Assembly (NCBI GenBank): GCA_964450355.1
Contig: CAYVDH010000084.1
Coordinates: 1-14,459 of the forward strand
DNA length: 14,459 bases
Direction of reading: 5' to 3'
From: CAYVDH01 sp964450355
GTDB taxonomy: Bacteria > Bacteroidota > Bacteroidia > NS11-12g > UBA955
The notes under the pieces were generated by a model. That model had not been told where the DNA came from and did not search any database. It was given only the letters and a program-made list of their open reading frames with translations. Below, piece after piece: positions 1 to 9,258 of the stretch. A program made the position numbers and the translations under genes. Every line of letters starts with the position of its first letter. The first letter of the stretch is position 1.

Positions 1-1
1 A

Positions 2-1372
2 TTAAAAAATCTATTACATAAAGACGGCAGTATTTGGATAAATATAGATGCAGAAGAAAGTCATTATTTGAGGGTAATGTGTGATGAAGTTTTTGGAAGA
101 CAAAACTTTGTTGATGAAGTTATTTGGCAACGTTCTTATGCTCCAATTAATTTGAAGAAAACATTATCAAGAAGTCATGATACGATTTTAGTTTATGCGA
201 AAAGTATAATTGGTTTTGAATTAAATAAACTTCCACGGAGTATCGAGGCAAACTCAGCTTATAAAAATCCTGATAATGACCCAAGAGGTTTATGGCAATC
301 CGATAATTTTTCAGTTGGTCCTGCTATTGAAAGCAAAATTTATGAAATAACAACGCCAATTGGGCGTAAAGTTTTACCACCAAAAGGCAGGTGTTGGTTA
401 CTAACTAAAGAAAGGTATCAGGAATTTATTGGCGATAATAGAATTTGGTTCGGTGCGAAAGGTGATGGTGTTCCTCGTATAAAAAGGTTTTTATCCGAAG
501 TGAAGGATGGTATAACTGCTCAAACATTATGGACATACCAAGAAGTTGGTCACAATCAAGATGCTAAAAGAGAAGCAAAAGTTTTTAATGAGGACAATGT
601 TTTTGCCACACCTAAACCTGAAAAATTAATTAGTCGGGTAATACATTTAGCTTCCAATGAAGGTGATTGGGTATTAGATAGTTTTTTAGGTAGTGCAACA
701 ACTTCAGCAGTTGCTCACAAAATGAAAAGACGGTGGATAGGAATTGAATTAGGAGAACATGCAACTACCCATTGTTTACCAAGAATGATACAAGTTGTAA
801 CAGGTAAAGACAAGGGTGGAATATCAGATGCAGTCAATTGGAATGGTGGCGGTGGTTTCAAGTTTTACAATCTTGCTCCATCATTGGTACAGAAAGATAA
901 ATACGGCACAGAAATCATCAACCCACAATACAATGCCAATATGTTAGCAGCAGCAATGGCAAAGCAAGAGGGCTTCCGTTATCAACCTGATGAAAACAAC
1001 TATTGGAAACAGGGCATGAGCAGTGAAAAAGATTTCATTTTCACCACCACTCAATTTGTTACCGTTGCCATGCTTGATAAGTTAACCGAAGAATTAAAAC
1101 CAGGTGAAAGTTTATTGGTATGCTGCAAAAGCTTTGCAAAAGGTTGTGCCAACCGCCATACAAATATCACCATCAAAAAAATACCTCAAATGCTGTTAGG
1201 CCGTTGTGAGTTTGGCAAAGACGATTACAGTTTCAATATTGTAAACTTACCGCACAATGATGATAAAGATATTGAAATAGAGGATAGTGAAGAAAGCGAA
1301 GAACCCAAAACGGAAAAGAAAACCAAAGCCAAAAAACAGAAAGACGATGAAAGCCAATCTTCACTTTTTTAA
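2..1372 (+). CDS. mod: Type III restriction-modification DNA methyltransferase (Mod), 5' truncated by window edge
   Basis: The frame is open from base 2, so the 5' part lies outside the window; the TTG at 68 is internal, not a start. The visible protein is the C-terminal part of a beta-class N6-adenine methyltransferase, which would modify adenine using S-adenosylmethionine and supply sequence recognition to Res. Bases 20-120 encode a segment with DGSIWINIDAEE and VFGRQNF, which in this family follows the catalytic DPPY motif; DPPY itself would be just upstream and is not seen. The target-recognition region contains GRCWLLTKERY, NRIWFGAKGDG and EVGHNQDAK. The SAM-binding motif I equivalent (LDSFLGSATT, bases 674-703) comes after it, the order expected for beta-class enzymes. 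The C-terminus is a highly charged Glu/Lys tail. GC rises from about 30% before base 800 to about 40% after 840. The res gene downstream confirms type III. Confidence 0.93.
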   Translation, partial: LKNLLHKDGSIWINIDAEESHYLRVMCDEVFGRQNFVDEVIWQRSYAPINLKKTLSRSHDTILVYAKSIIGFELNKLPRSIEANSAYKNPDNDPRGLWQSDNFSVGPAIESKIYEITTPIGRKVLPPKGRCWLLTKERYQEFIGDNRIWFGAKGDGVPRIKRFLSEVKDGITAQTLWTYQEVGHNQDAKREAKVFNEDNVFATPKPEKLISRVIHLASNEGDWVLDSFLGSATTSAVAHKMKRRWIGIELGEHATTHCLPRMIQVVTGKDKGGISDAVNWNGGGGFKFYNLAPSLVQKDKYGTEIINPQYNANMLAAAMAKQEGFRYQPDENNYWKQGMSSEKDFIFTTTQFVTVAMLDKLTEELKPGESLLVCCKSFAKGCANRHTNITIKKIPQMLLGRCEFGKDDYSFNIVNLPHNDDKDIEIEDSEESEEPKTEKKTKAKKQKDDESQSSLF

Positions 1373-1414
1373 TTGTCTATACTAAGATTAATAGGATTAA
1401 AAGATGTTAAGATT
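1372..1414. repeat. Left inverted repeat of GxxExxY cassette
   Basis: This 43-bp arm begins on the last base of the mod stop codon. Its reverse complement matches 1812-1854 at 34 of 43 positions, counted by eye. Both arms share the core TTTAATCCT and a GTC/GAC-containing outer end. The arm is itself built of two related units of about 15 bp. Confidence 0.75.
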
Positions 1415-1426
1415 AAAATACTAAGA

Positions 1427-1819
1427 ATGATTTACGATGATATAACACATAAAATAATTGGTTGTGCAATGAAGGTTCATAGCACTCTGGGCAATGGCTT
1501 TCAAGAAGTGATTTATCAAAGAGCATTGGTAATTGAAATGGAAAAACAAGGATTAGGTTTTAAGAGAGAAATGGAAATGACAATTTTTTATGATGGCATT
1601 GACATTGGCACAAGAAGAGTTGACTTTTTTGTAGAAGAAATAATTATGGTTGAATTAAAAGCAATAATAGAATTGAATGACAGCAATATTGCACAGGCAC
1701 GTAACTATTTAGAGGCATATAATTTACCAGTTGGCTTGCTAATAAATTTTGGCTCAAGAAGTATGCAACACAAAAGAATATACAACACCAAACATCCTGA
1801 TGCAAAGCCACAATCCTAA
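1427..1819 (+). CDS. GxxExxY family protein (PD-(D/E)XK-like)
   Basis: A protein of about 130 residues carrying the family signature GFQEVIY (G-x-x-E-x-x-Y), preceded by the typical opening IIGCAMKVHSTLG. A PD-(D/E)XK-like core follows: the Asp in RRVDFFVE, then VELKAI. It ends in the usual LLINFGSRSMQHKR segment. The family has a nuclease-type fold (PDDEXK_3), but its biological function is not established. I chose the ATG at 1427 because the family normally begins a few residues before IIGxA. The open frame starts with TTG at 1373, directly after the mod stop, but that would add 18 residues encoded by the inverted repeat. The gene lies between mod and res in the same direction and its stop overlaps the right repeat. 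Its low GC and flanking repeats suggest it is a passenger, not a third subunit of the restriction system. Confidence 0.85.
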   Translation: MIYDDITHKIIGCAMKVHSTLGNGFQEVIYQRALVIEMEKQGLGFKREMEMTIFYDGIDIGTRRVDFFVEEIIMVELKAIIELNDSNIAQARNYLEAYNLPVGLLINFGSRSMQHKRIYNTKHPDAKPQS

Positions 1820-1854
1820 AATCATTTAATCCTAAAAATCATAGTCCAGATAAT
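1812..1854. repeat. Right inverted repeat of GxxExxY cassette
   Basis: This 43-bp arm is complementary to 1372-1414 (34/43). It overlaps the last codons of the GxxExxY gene and ends immediately before the res ATG at 1855. Inside it is a near-exact direct duplication: AATCCTAAAATCAT (1812-1825) and AATCCTAAAAATCAT (1828-1842). Confidence 0.75.
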
Positions 1855-4530
1855 ATGAACCAAATAGCAGAAAATATAAAGCAACGTTTGTCTCTTCGTA
1901 AACCCTTACAAGAGGCTTTAGATATACTCACTCAGCTTGCAGCAGAGTTGGAGTTATCCAAAGAAGTTGACCTTAAAACAGAGTTGGAAAAGGTGCAGGC
2001 ACTTTACCCTACTTGTACAGATTTTGAAAGGGAGTTTCCATCCATTTGTTTCAGCATTGCCACAGGCGTAGGTAAAACCCGTTTGATGGGTGCTTGCATT
2101 GCTTACTTATATTTAGAAAAAGGCATCAAGAACTTTTTTGTCTTAGCCCCAAACCTTACTATTTACAATAAACTCATAGAAGACTTTGGCAATAGCAGCA
2201 ATCCAAAATATGTATTCAATGGCATTGCCGATTTTGTACACAACAAACCTGTTATCATTACCGGTGATAATTACAATCAGGTAAGTTCATTATTCAGCGA
2301 AACAGAAATCAGGATCAACATTTTCAATGTTTCCAAATTTGCAAGAGAAACCAAACCAGTAATAGAAGGAGGCCGAAATATGGCTCCTCGTATCAAAAGG
2401 CTTTCAGAATATTTAGGGCAAAGCTATTGGGAATACCTAAGTGGCTTAAATGACTTGGTAATCCTAATGGACGAAGCACATCGATACCATGCAGATAAAA
2501 GCAAAGTTGCCATCAATGAATTACAACCCATTTTAGGTATAGAATTAACTGCTACACCAATTGATGAAAAAAGCAATCAGTTCAGAAATGTGGTATATGA
2601 ATATAGTTTGGCTCAGGCACTTACCGATGGTTTGTATGTAAAAAACCCAACCATTGCCAAACGTAGAGATTTTAGTCCAAATGGTAGAAGCATTGAAGAA
2701 ATTGAAAAGATAAAATTAGAAGATGCAGTTAGTATTCACGAAGACACCAAACAGGAATTAAAACTCTATGCCTTAAACACAGGTAAAAGATTGGTAAAGC
2801 CTTTTATATTGGTTGTTTGCCGTGATACCACACATGCTAAATCAGTTTATGACCTTGTTTCATCCCACGATTTTTATGAAGGAGCATTTGCCAATAAAGT
2901 ATTACAAATTGATAGCACCACCCGAAACGAAGAATTAATTGAGCAACAGTTTATTTCATTGGAACATGAAGACAACGAAATAGAAATTGTAATCCACGTA
3001 AACATGCTCAAAGAAGGTTGGGACGTTACCAATCTTTACACCATTGTTCCATTAAGGGCTGCCAATGCTTCCATATTGGTAGAACAAACCATTGGTAGAG
3101 GTTTGCGTTTGCCATTTAGCGGAGAAAGAACAGGAAATGAAAAAGTAGATAAATTAACCGTTGTAGCACATGATAATTTCGATACGGTAATTGCAGCAGC
3201 CCAAGACCCAAATTCTATTCTAAACAAACTCAAATTCATTGAAATAGATGAAGAACAACTAAAGCAAAGAGTAGAAGTTGTTACAGTTCAAAATACCATT
3301 CAGCAAAACATTCAGAAAGAACAAGAAGAAGTAAATAAAATTGTAGAACCTGCACAAAAGCAAAAACAGCAAAACATTGTTGATGCAAAAAAAGTGTTGG
3401 TAAATGTTATTCCGTTTTTCAATACCAATTCGCAGGTTAAAAAAGTTGATGACCTGATGAAGCCCGAAGTAAGAGCACAAGTAATGGAAGCGGTAAACAA
3501 AGAACTCAATTCAGGGCAAGGTAATTTATTTGCAGTAAGTATAGCAGCCGAAGCAGAAGTGATGTACGAAAAATTGGTTGCAGATTTTAAAAAGAACATC
3601 ATCGAAATTCCACGTATGGACTTAGTTCAAGGTGAGGTTACAGCAAGCTTTGAAGATTTCGATTTAAACAGTTCAGATTTCACTTATGAGCAACTCAATG
3701 AGGAAATAGTAAGGATTGGCCTCAAAGACCGTAAAATGGACATTATAGAGGTTAAAAAAGGGGTGTATTATGGCAAACCAGAAAAGCTATTAATATCAGA
3801 ACTCATCAACTTCTCAGAGATTGATTATGATACCAATGCCGACCTATTACATAAGTTAGCAAAACAAGCAATTGCAGAACTACTAACCAATTTAAAAGAT
3901 GGTGAAGACCTCAATACATTAGTGTTTCAATGGCGTGGAGCAATAGCAAATAAAATGTATCATCAAATGATGGAACATTTCAAACTCCACGAACCCGATT
4001 ACATCAAACCGAATGTAAAACCATTCACCAAGATAGAAGATTGGAATTTCACCACTTTAAAAAACGAAGGCCGCAAAGATTACAGAGATGATAGTTTCCC
4101 GGCAGTGCAAGTACCTAAATACGTTTTCATAGGGTTTGAAAAATCTTGCCACTTCGAGTATAAATTTGACAGCCGAACAGAACAAACACTTGCAATGATA
4201 TTAGAAAACGACAAGGAAGTAATGAAATGGCTACGACCAGCACCAAACCAGTTCCGTATCTATTGGCATCACAACAGTAAAATATACGAACCAGATTTTG
4301 TAGTAGAAACAGCAGATTGCATTTACCTGATTGAAACCAAAAGAGCAGACGAAATACCAAGCAACGAAGTACAAGCAAAAGCCCAAGCAGCCCTAAAATA
4401 CTGCAACTACGCTACCGAATACACAGCAGAATTTGGCGGTAAACAATGGAAATATGTATTAATTCCCCATGATCAGGTCAGTAAAACGAGTAGTTTTAAG
4501 GGCGTGGTATCTGATAATATTTATAAGTAA
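1855..4530 (+). CDS. res: Type III restriction enzyme Res subunit (SF2 helicase-endonuclease)
   Basis: An 891-residue Res subunit, a normal length for the family. With Mod it would translocate on DNA using ATP and cut near unmodified recognition sites. The SF2 motifs are intact: Walker A ATGVGKT (residues 69-75), DEAH (206-209), motif III ELTATP (230-235), the motif V region EGWDV (387-391) and motif VI QTIGRGLRLP (411-420). The C-terminal endonuclease has the type III PD...E-x-K signature: PDFVVE with Asp814, then ETK with Glu827 and Lys829. All catalytic residues expected for activity are present. The ATG at 1855 is the first start after the cassette and gives the usual family N-terminus. 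No frameshift is seen. GC is about 40%, matching the 3' part of mod and contrasting with the AT-richer genes downstream, so res ends one compositional block. Confidence 0.95.
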   Translation: MNQIAENIKQRLSLRKPLQEALDILTQLAAELELSKEVDLKTELEKVQALYPTCTDFEREFPSICFSIATGVGKTRLMGACIAYLYLEKGIKNFFVLAPNLTIYNKLIEDFGNSSNPKYVFNGIADFVHNKPVIITGDNYNQVSSLFSETEIRINIFNVSKFARETKPVIEGGRNMAPRIKRLSEYLGQSYWEYLSGLNDLVILMDEAHRYHADKSKVAINELQPILGIELTATPIDEKSNQFRNVVYEYSLAQALTDGLYVKNPTIAKRRDFSPNGRSIEEIEKIKLEDAVSIHEDTKQELKLYALNTGKRLVKPFILVVCRDTTHAKSVYDLVSSHDFYEGAFANKVLQIDSTTRNEELIEQQFISLEHEDNEIEIVIHVNMLKEGWDVTNLYTIVPLRAANASILVEQTIGRGLRLPFSGERTGNEKVDKLTVVAHDNFDTVIAAAQDPNSILNKLKFIEIDEEQLKQRVEVVTVQNTIQQNIQKEQEEVNKIVEPAQKQKQQNIVDAKKVLVNVIPFFNTNSQVKKVDDLMKPEVRAQVMEAVNKELNSGQGNLFAVSIAAEAEVMYEKLVADFKKNIIEIPRMDLVQGEVTASFEDFDLNSSDFTYEQLNEEIVRIGLKDRKMDIIEVKKGVYYGKPEKLLISELINFSEIDYDTNADLLHKLAKQAIAELLTNLKDGEDLNTLVFQWRGAIANKMYHQMMEHFKLHEPDYIKPNVKPFTKIEDWNFTTLKNEGRKDYRDDSFPAVQVPKYVFIGFEKSCHFEYKFDSRTEQTLAMILENDKEVMKWLRPAPNQFRIYWHHNSKIYEPDFVVETADCIYLIETKRADEIPSNEVQAKAQAALKYCNYATEYTAEFGGKQWKYVLIPHDQVSKTSSFKGVVSDNIYK

Positions 4531-4624
4531 TGGACAATGTGTATCATTCACTATTCCACTAATACCCAAAATTTAAGACCTACTTAAAAGCCTAATTAAA
4601 TAGTTAAATAGAAAATAATAAGAT

Positions 4625-7600
4625 ATGCTTTACACAAGAAACGCCAAACTTTTCCGTGAATATTACAAAGTTGAAAAGGCTCAAAACAGAGACCGTGATG
4701 TTGATGTGAACTTCATTGATTTAAAACATCCTAATCCTCAAAATTTCAGGAAAGGGTTCGGGAGTTTAATTTTTGGTAGTGGAAGAGATAATGTTGAGAG
4801 TTTTTTGCGTAGTACCGTACTCAATGTTGCAGCCGACCAACAATCTGTTTATGAGTTAATACAAAATGCTGATGATTGCGATGCATCATTTATAAGCATT
4901 AGTTATAATGAAAAATACCTTCTTTGCATTAATAATGGTAAGCCTTTCTCTGATAGAAATATGGCAGGACTTATTAATGTTGGCGATTCAGATAAAACAC
5001 TTGATGAAATTGGGACTTATGGTATCGGGTTTAAAATAGTACATCGGTTATTAGGTGAAGATGATGGTGCTGATGCAATTGTCAATGACTATGCAGGTGC
5101 AGTAATTTTTAGTTGGAATAAATTTATTCAATTCGACAGATTTTTAAAAAATGATGAAATTAAAATAGGTTATGACAAAGATATGGACGCTGAAAATCCA
5201 TGGCTTATTAAACTCATCTATACCTGCTTTCCAACACACTTAGATGAACCTGTCCGAATAAGTGATTATGACACTAAAAAGGTGCTTTTTGAAAATTCTG
5301 AACTAGACGAGTTTAGAAGTTTCTTATCGGAATCTCTGGCTAATATTAATATATCGCAAGAAAATTTTTTAAGAACAGGCTCTATGGTTTTCATCAAACT
5401 GGCTGAAGGGAAATCAAAATCTGTAATTGAAAAAAATATAGAAATTCTAAAAAGTGGTATTGCATACTCTTTTAACTTTTTACAAAGTCTAAATAAAATA
5501 TACATTAATGGTGAAAGTATTTTGGCTCAAGAAGTAATAACTCATTCTGTAATTTATCCAAAGGATTCCAAAGAGTTTATCGATATTAATCCAAGAAATA
5601 AAGAAAGGCCAATCGAAGCTAAGTTTGGTTTTAATTATTCTTTTGCTAATCGCATAGCAAGTAATATCCCTAATTTTTATACCTTTTTCTCTATGGATGA
5701 TGAAAAAAACAACTTTGGTTTTCTTCTCCATTGTAATGCATTTGATAAACATAGTGATAGGCGGAAACTTCAACCTGATTCGCAATCAAACCCAAGATTA
5801 TTTTCATATCTAATACCAGATATACTATCATTTGTAAGTAGTAAAAAAGGAGATAAATATTGGGATAGTAACCTTAAAAAAAACATTATACCATTTAACG
5901 AACTTTATGCAATTTTTTTGTTAGCAGAAGAGCCCAAAAATAAGCCACAAATACTTGAAGGGATTTATCTACCTATTAAAAAGTATCTTTTAGAAAATGT
6001 ACCTACACTAAATCGCACCTATTCAAATAATACTCAAAATGTAAAAATCAAAGATACTCGTATTAATGTAAATCCTTCGAATTTTGGCTGTCCTGAAATA
6101 GAATGGTTTGCTTGGCAAAATGATAAAACGGATAAGGTGTTAATTGATGAAGCATTAAACAAAGACAAGCTAAATCTCAAAAAGTGGGATATTATCGATT
6201 TGCTTAAATATGCCATTGAAAAGGGCAATATTGAAATAATTAACGAATGGGTTAAACAAGCAAACGAAAAGCACTTTGCAGACATAAACAACAAAGACTA
6301 TACTTATCTGTCACTCATACAAGAGATAGACAAAAGCATTTCGGAAAGTGATATGCCGGTTATTTCCAAAATAAAACTATTCAAGTTTTCAGATGGCAAT
6401 TATTATTCCCTAAATGAGATTTTCACTAATTCTAGTCTTGTTTTAATTTACGATAAGATAAAAGATATTAAAAAGGAGCTTCGTTATTTAGGGCTAATAG
6501 TTTCTAATTTGGATATTTCAAAAAATGAAAACTTACTTCAACATGTATTACCTAAAATAAACGAAGAGAATATATTTAAGGCAATAGCAGAAAATAGCAA
6601 AGAAAACACTTTGAGTGCTGAGCAAAAACACAATCTGTTTTTTACAATAGCAAATTTTGACCGAGTAGGTCCCGAAAAATTAAAAGATTTAGAACTTTTT
6701 AAAGACACACTTGGTAAAATTCGACCTCTAAGAGCCATGCTAAAGGAAGTAGATACAAGACTTCCAAATTGGTTAGATAATTTCAAAATTAGTCCAAAAG
6801 AGTACTTGAATAAACTTGACGAATATCTAGTGAAAGATAAGGATATTTACCAGTCAATTATCTATAATAATTGGGATTTGCTGATAGGGCTGAAACTAAA
6901 TATAAAAGATTTCTATACAGAAGTAACAGGTTATTATCAGCAGAACTCTGAAAATCAAAAGTTAGATAAATTGTCATGTGTTTTCACCAATGACGGATTT
7001 AAGCCAATCGAGCAAGTATTTTTTAACACAAATCTAAATGGTAAACATTTTTATGAATTGCAAACTGCCACATTAAAAATTACGAACAAAGCATATCCAA
7101 GTAAATTAATATTCGATTTTTTGGTTGATGATAAATCTCCGTTCAAAGTAAATAGAAATGATACCCTGAGTGATTTATTGGATTCTGTTTATACACTCTC
7201 ATTTAGTGAAGCACTTGCTGTTTTAGAATTTTCAAAACTAAACAACGAGAAGCTTTTTTCTGTTGCCTATATTGAAAAGCAGGCTAATGAATTTTTGCTT
7301 ACAAAGCATCCTCAGGATGTTTTTCAATATTATTCAGCCCGTAAAGAGATAAATGAACTTTTGGCTCTTCAGCCAAATTTTAAACTTTTACCCCAAGTTT
7401 TTAATGCAAATGACTATAAGGAATTAGGTGTTTGGCAGGACAAAGGTCTTTATATGAAGATTATAAATACTTTAAATTTTTCCGAAAACCTTATTTCTGT
7501 GGTTCGTGAATGTGATAAAGAAGTTCAACTTGCATACCTCGATAAAATAAAAACATTTTCTCTTCAAGAAGGGAAAATTTATGATAAAAGTTCATTTGAA

Positions 7601-9256
7601 CATCAATGCCTTAAATTAGCCATTGACTGTTATGATACCAATTTCCAAGTTCAATTTACCCCCAAAATACTTATTAACGATACTATCAGAATCAAAGACA
7701 TTTCTGTAAAAGATGAAATTAATTTTGACGATATTACACTTTCATTAGCCTCAGTATTGCCAGCTTACAAAGGAGTTAGCGATATTATTACAAAAATTAT
7801 CAATCAATTTAAAGATATTACAAAATCCGAATTAGCTGAAAAAGTATTCCCAATAAACAATAAAAAGAAAGAAGAAATTTATTCAGAATTAACTGCTGCA
7901 TACCCAATACTTCAAAATATTGAACAGTTTGCATTTGTACTTTATTACTCTAAGCATACTGGGCAAAATCACTTTTTAGATGAATCACTCTCAACTTTAT
8001 CGAATCTTGAAATTTTAAATTTTGCATACAACAATAACTTCACTGAAATTGATACTTACGTAGAATTAGGTTTACAAAACAAAATATACCCTTCCGAACT
8101 TGGTTTAGAAACAGAGCATTTACCTTTATGGGTGTTAAATTGGATAGCCGGTGAAGACTCTGTTAAAAGAATAGCTTTTATAAGTAACCTTGGTGTTTTT
8201 TCAAAGGATAGTACTATTTTTTTATTGCGTAATTATTTTCTCAATAAGTCTAAATTTGAGACTAGTGATATTGCGAAAGATACAAGTCTTTCTGACGGAA
8301 AATTACTCCTAAATACGCTATTATTTATCAAGGAAAATGGTATTAGTATTTCAAATGAAAATGAATACATAGTATTAAAAGAAATAGAAAGAGTTGTTAA
8401 TTCAAACAGGATCAAGAACATAAAAATTACGATTGACGATGACTATGATAGTGATGAAATAATCAATAATTCGGTATTATCTGAAATTAAATCAAAAGAA
8501 TATCAAATTTTACTTTTCAAGGGTAAGCTACCTCGTATTGTAACCATAAATGAAATTAGTGACTATGTTTTTTATCGTTATAATGAAGGGGATTATTTTG
8601 TAAATAATTTCGATATATATATCAATGAAGATGTTGACCACAAAAAAACATTAGAAAAAGTCGTTTCTGATGAAAATAACAATTTCACATTTGAAGATTT
8701 ATGGAATATCTATAACGGTAGTGAACCTGAAATAAATAATCCTTTTTCAGATATTACAACAGAAGATGAAGAGTTCATTAAAAGCATTATCACAGGTATC
8801 CTTGAACTCAATGAAAAATTGGATGCAAATACGACTGCCAAAATAAAAACACTTATGGCCATTAGAAGCCAATATATAGGGTTGCCAATTTCTAATCATG
8901 AGTATTCATTAAAAGCAGGTGACGATGAAATCTTAGTACGTTCAGCCCAAAACGGAATTTTATATCTCGATTCTTATAATTGGAGCAGATTAGGTGAGGC
9001 TAATGTTAGATTGTCAGTATATACCAAAAACCAAATTGAAATCTATGATTCACAAGAACAACTAATTAATTATACAAAACCACAAAATAAATTCGGTATT
9101 GTCAGAATGCCTAATGAATACAGTGTAGTTGACTACAATTCTTTAGACAAAGTAACTGATAAAGGTAAATGGCACTTTGTATTCATTGTCAATGAAAACA
9201 CTCTAACAGCAAAGAGTTATAAAGAAGCCATGAACCTTGAAGATTATAATTTTTAA
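4625..9256 (+). CDS. Very large sacsin/Hsp90-like GHKL ATPase protein
   Basis: A 1543-residue protein with one recognisable domain at the N-terminus, a GHKL ATPase of the sacsin/Hsp90-like type. The N box is ELIQNADD (Glu77, Asn81, Asp83-Asp84). The G1 box is INNGKPF (102-108), with Asn where Hsp90 has Asp. It is followed by GDSDK (120-124) and the glycine-rich lid GTYGIGFK (130-137). Residues about 355-400 (CNAF, HSDRRKL) resemble the segment after the ATPase in sacsin-like proteins. The remaining roughly 1100 residues are rich in Leu, Asn and Lys with helical character; I see no nuclease motif, membrane segment or signal peptide. It is the first gene of the downstream run, 94 bp after res and 2 bp before the helicase gene. 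A conformational ATPase acting as sensor or scaffold for the helicase-nuclease is inferred. I found no clear promoter in the 94-bp gap. Confidence 0.85.
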   Translation: MLYTRNAKLFREYYKVEKAQNRDRDVDVNFIDLKHPNPQNFRKGFGSLIFGSGRDNVESFLRSTVLNVAADQQSVYELIQNADDCDASFISISYNEKYLLCINNGKPFSDRNMAGLINVGDSDKTLDEIGTYGIGFKIVHRLLGEDDGADAIVNDYAGAVIFSWNKFIQFDRFLKNDEIKIGYDKDMDAENPWLIKLIYTCFPTHLDEPVRISDYDTKKVLFENSELDEFRSFLSESLANINISQENFLRTGSMVFIKLAEGKSKSVIEKNIEILKSGIAYSFNFLQSLNKIYINGESILAQEVITHSVIYPKDSKEFIDINPRNKERPIEAKFGFNYSFANRIASNIPNFYTFFSMDDEKNNFGFLLHCNAFDKHSDRRKLQPDSQSNPRLFSYLIPDILSFVSSKKGDKYWDSNLKKNIIPFNELYAIFLLAEEPKNKPQILEGIYLPIKKYLLENVPTLNRTYSNNTQNVKIKDTRINVNPSNFGCPEIEWFAWQNDKTDKVLIDEALNKDKLNLKKWDIIDLLKYAIEKGNIEIINEWVKQANEKHFADINNKDYTYLSLIQEIDKSISESDMPVISKIKLFKFSDGNYYSLNEIFTNSSLVLIYDKIKDIKKELRYLGLIVSNLDISKNENLLQHVLPKINEENIFKAIAENSKENTLSAEQKHNLFFTIANFDRVGPEKLKDLELFKDTLGKIRPLRAMLKEVDTRLPNWLDNFKISPKEYLNKLDEYLVKDKDIYQSIIYNNWDLLIGLKLNIKDFYTEVTGYYQQNSENQKLDKLSCVFTNDGFKPIEQVFFNTNLNGKHFYELQTATLKITNKAYPSKLIFDFLVDDKSPFKVNRNDTLSDLLDSVYTLSFSEALAVLEFSKLNNEKLFSVAYIEKQANEFLLTKHPQDVFQYYSARKEINELLALQPNFKLLPQVFNANDYKELGVWQDKGLYMKIINTLNFSENLISVVRECDKEVQLAYLDKIKTFSLQEGKIYDKSSFEHQCLKLAIDCYDTNFQVQFTPKILINDTIRIKDISVKDEINFDDITLSLASVLPAYKGVSDIITKIINQFKDITKSELAEKVFPINNKKKEEIYSELTAAYPILQNIEQFAFVLYYSKHTGQNHFLDESLSTLSNLEILNFAYNNNFTEIDTYVELGLQNKIYPSELGLETEHLPLWVLNWIAGEDSVKRIAFISNLGVFSKDSTIFLLRNYFLNKSKFETSDIAKDTSLSDGKLLLNTLLFIKENGISISNENEYIVLKEIERVVNSNRIKNIKITIDDDYDSDEIINNSVLSEIKSKEYQILLFKGKLPRIVTINEISDYVFYRYNEGDYFVNNFDIYINEDVDHKKTLEKVVSDENNNFTFEDLWNIYNGSEPEINNPFSDITTEDEEFIKSIITGILELNEKLDANTTAKIKTLMAIRSQYIGLPISNHEYSLKAGDDEILVRSAQNGILYLDSYNWSRLGEANVRLSVYTKNQIEIYDSQEQLINYTKPQNKFGIVRMPNEYSVVDYNSLDKVTDKGKWHFVFIVNENTLTAKSYKEAMNLEDYNF

Positions 9257-9258
9257 AT

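Larger units (their letters stand above)
1372..1854. mobile_element. Putative small inserted cassette: inverted repeats plus one GxxExxY gene
   Basis: The 483-bp segment runs from the mod stop codon to the base before the res ATG and is bounded by imperfect 43-bp inverted repeats. It holds a single gene and no transposase. GC sampled by eye is about 22-37% inside, against about 40% in the mod 3' end and in res, so the segment looks foreign to the operon it splits. From memory, not checked, GGATT/AATCC-rich repeats of this kind accompany GxxExxY and four-helix-bundle (23S intervening sequence) genes in other Bacteroidota. Mobility is inferred; no target-site duplication is visible. The alternative is an old intergenic repeat pair acting on RNA structure. 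Confidence 0.45.

Noticed and set aside
1373..1426. TTG at 1373 as start of the GxxExxY gene
   Set aside because: It would add 18 residues encoded by the left inverted repeat; the family normally begins near the ATG at 1427.
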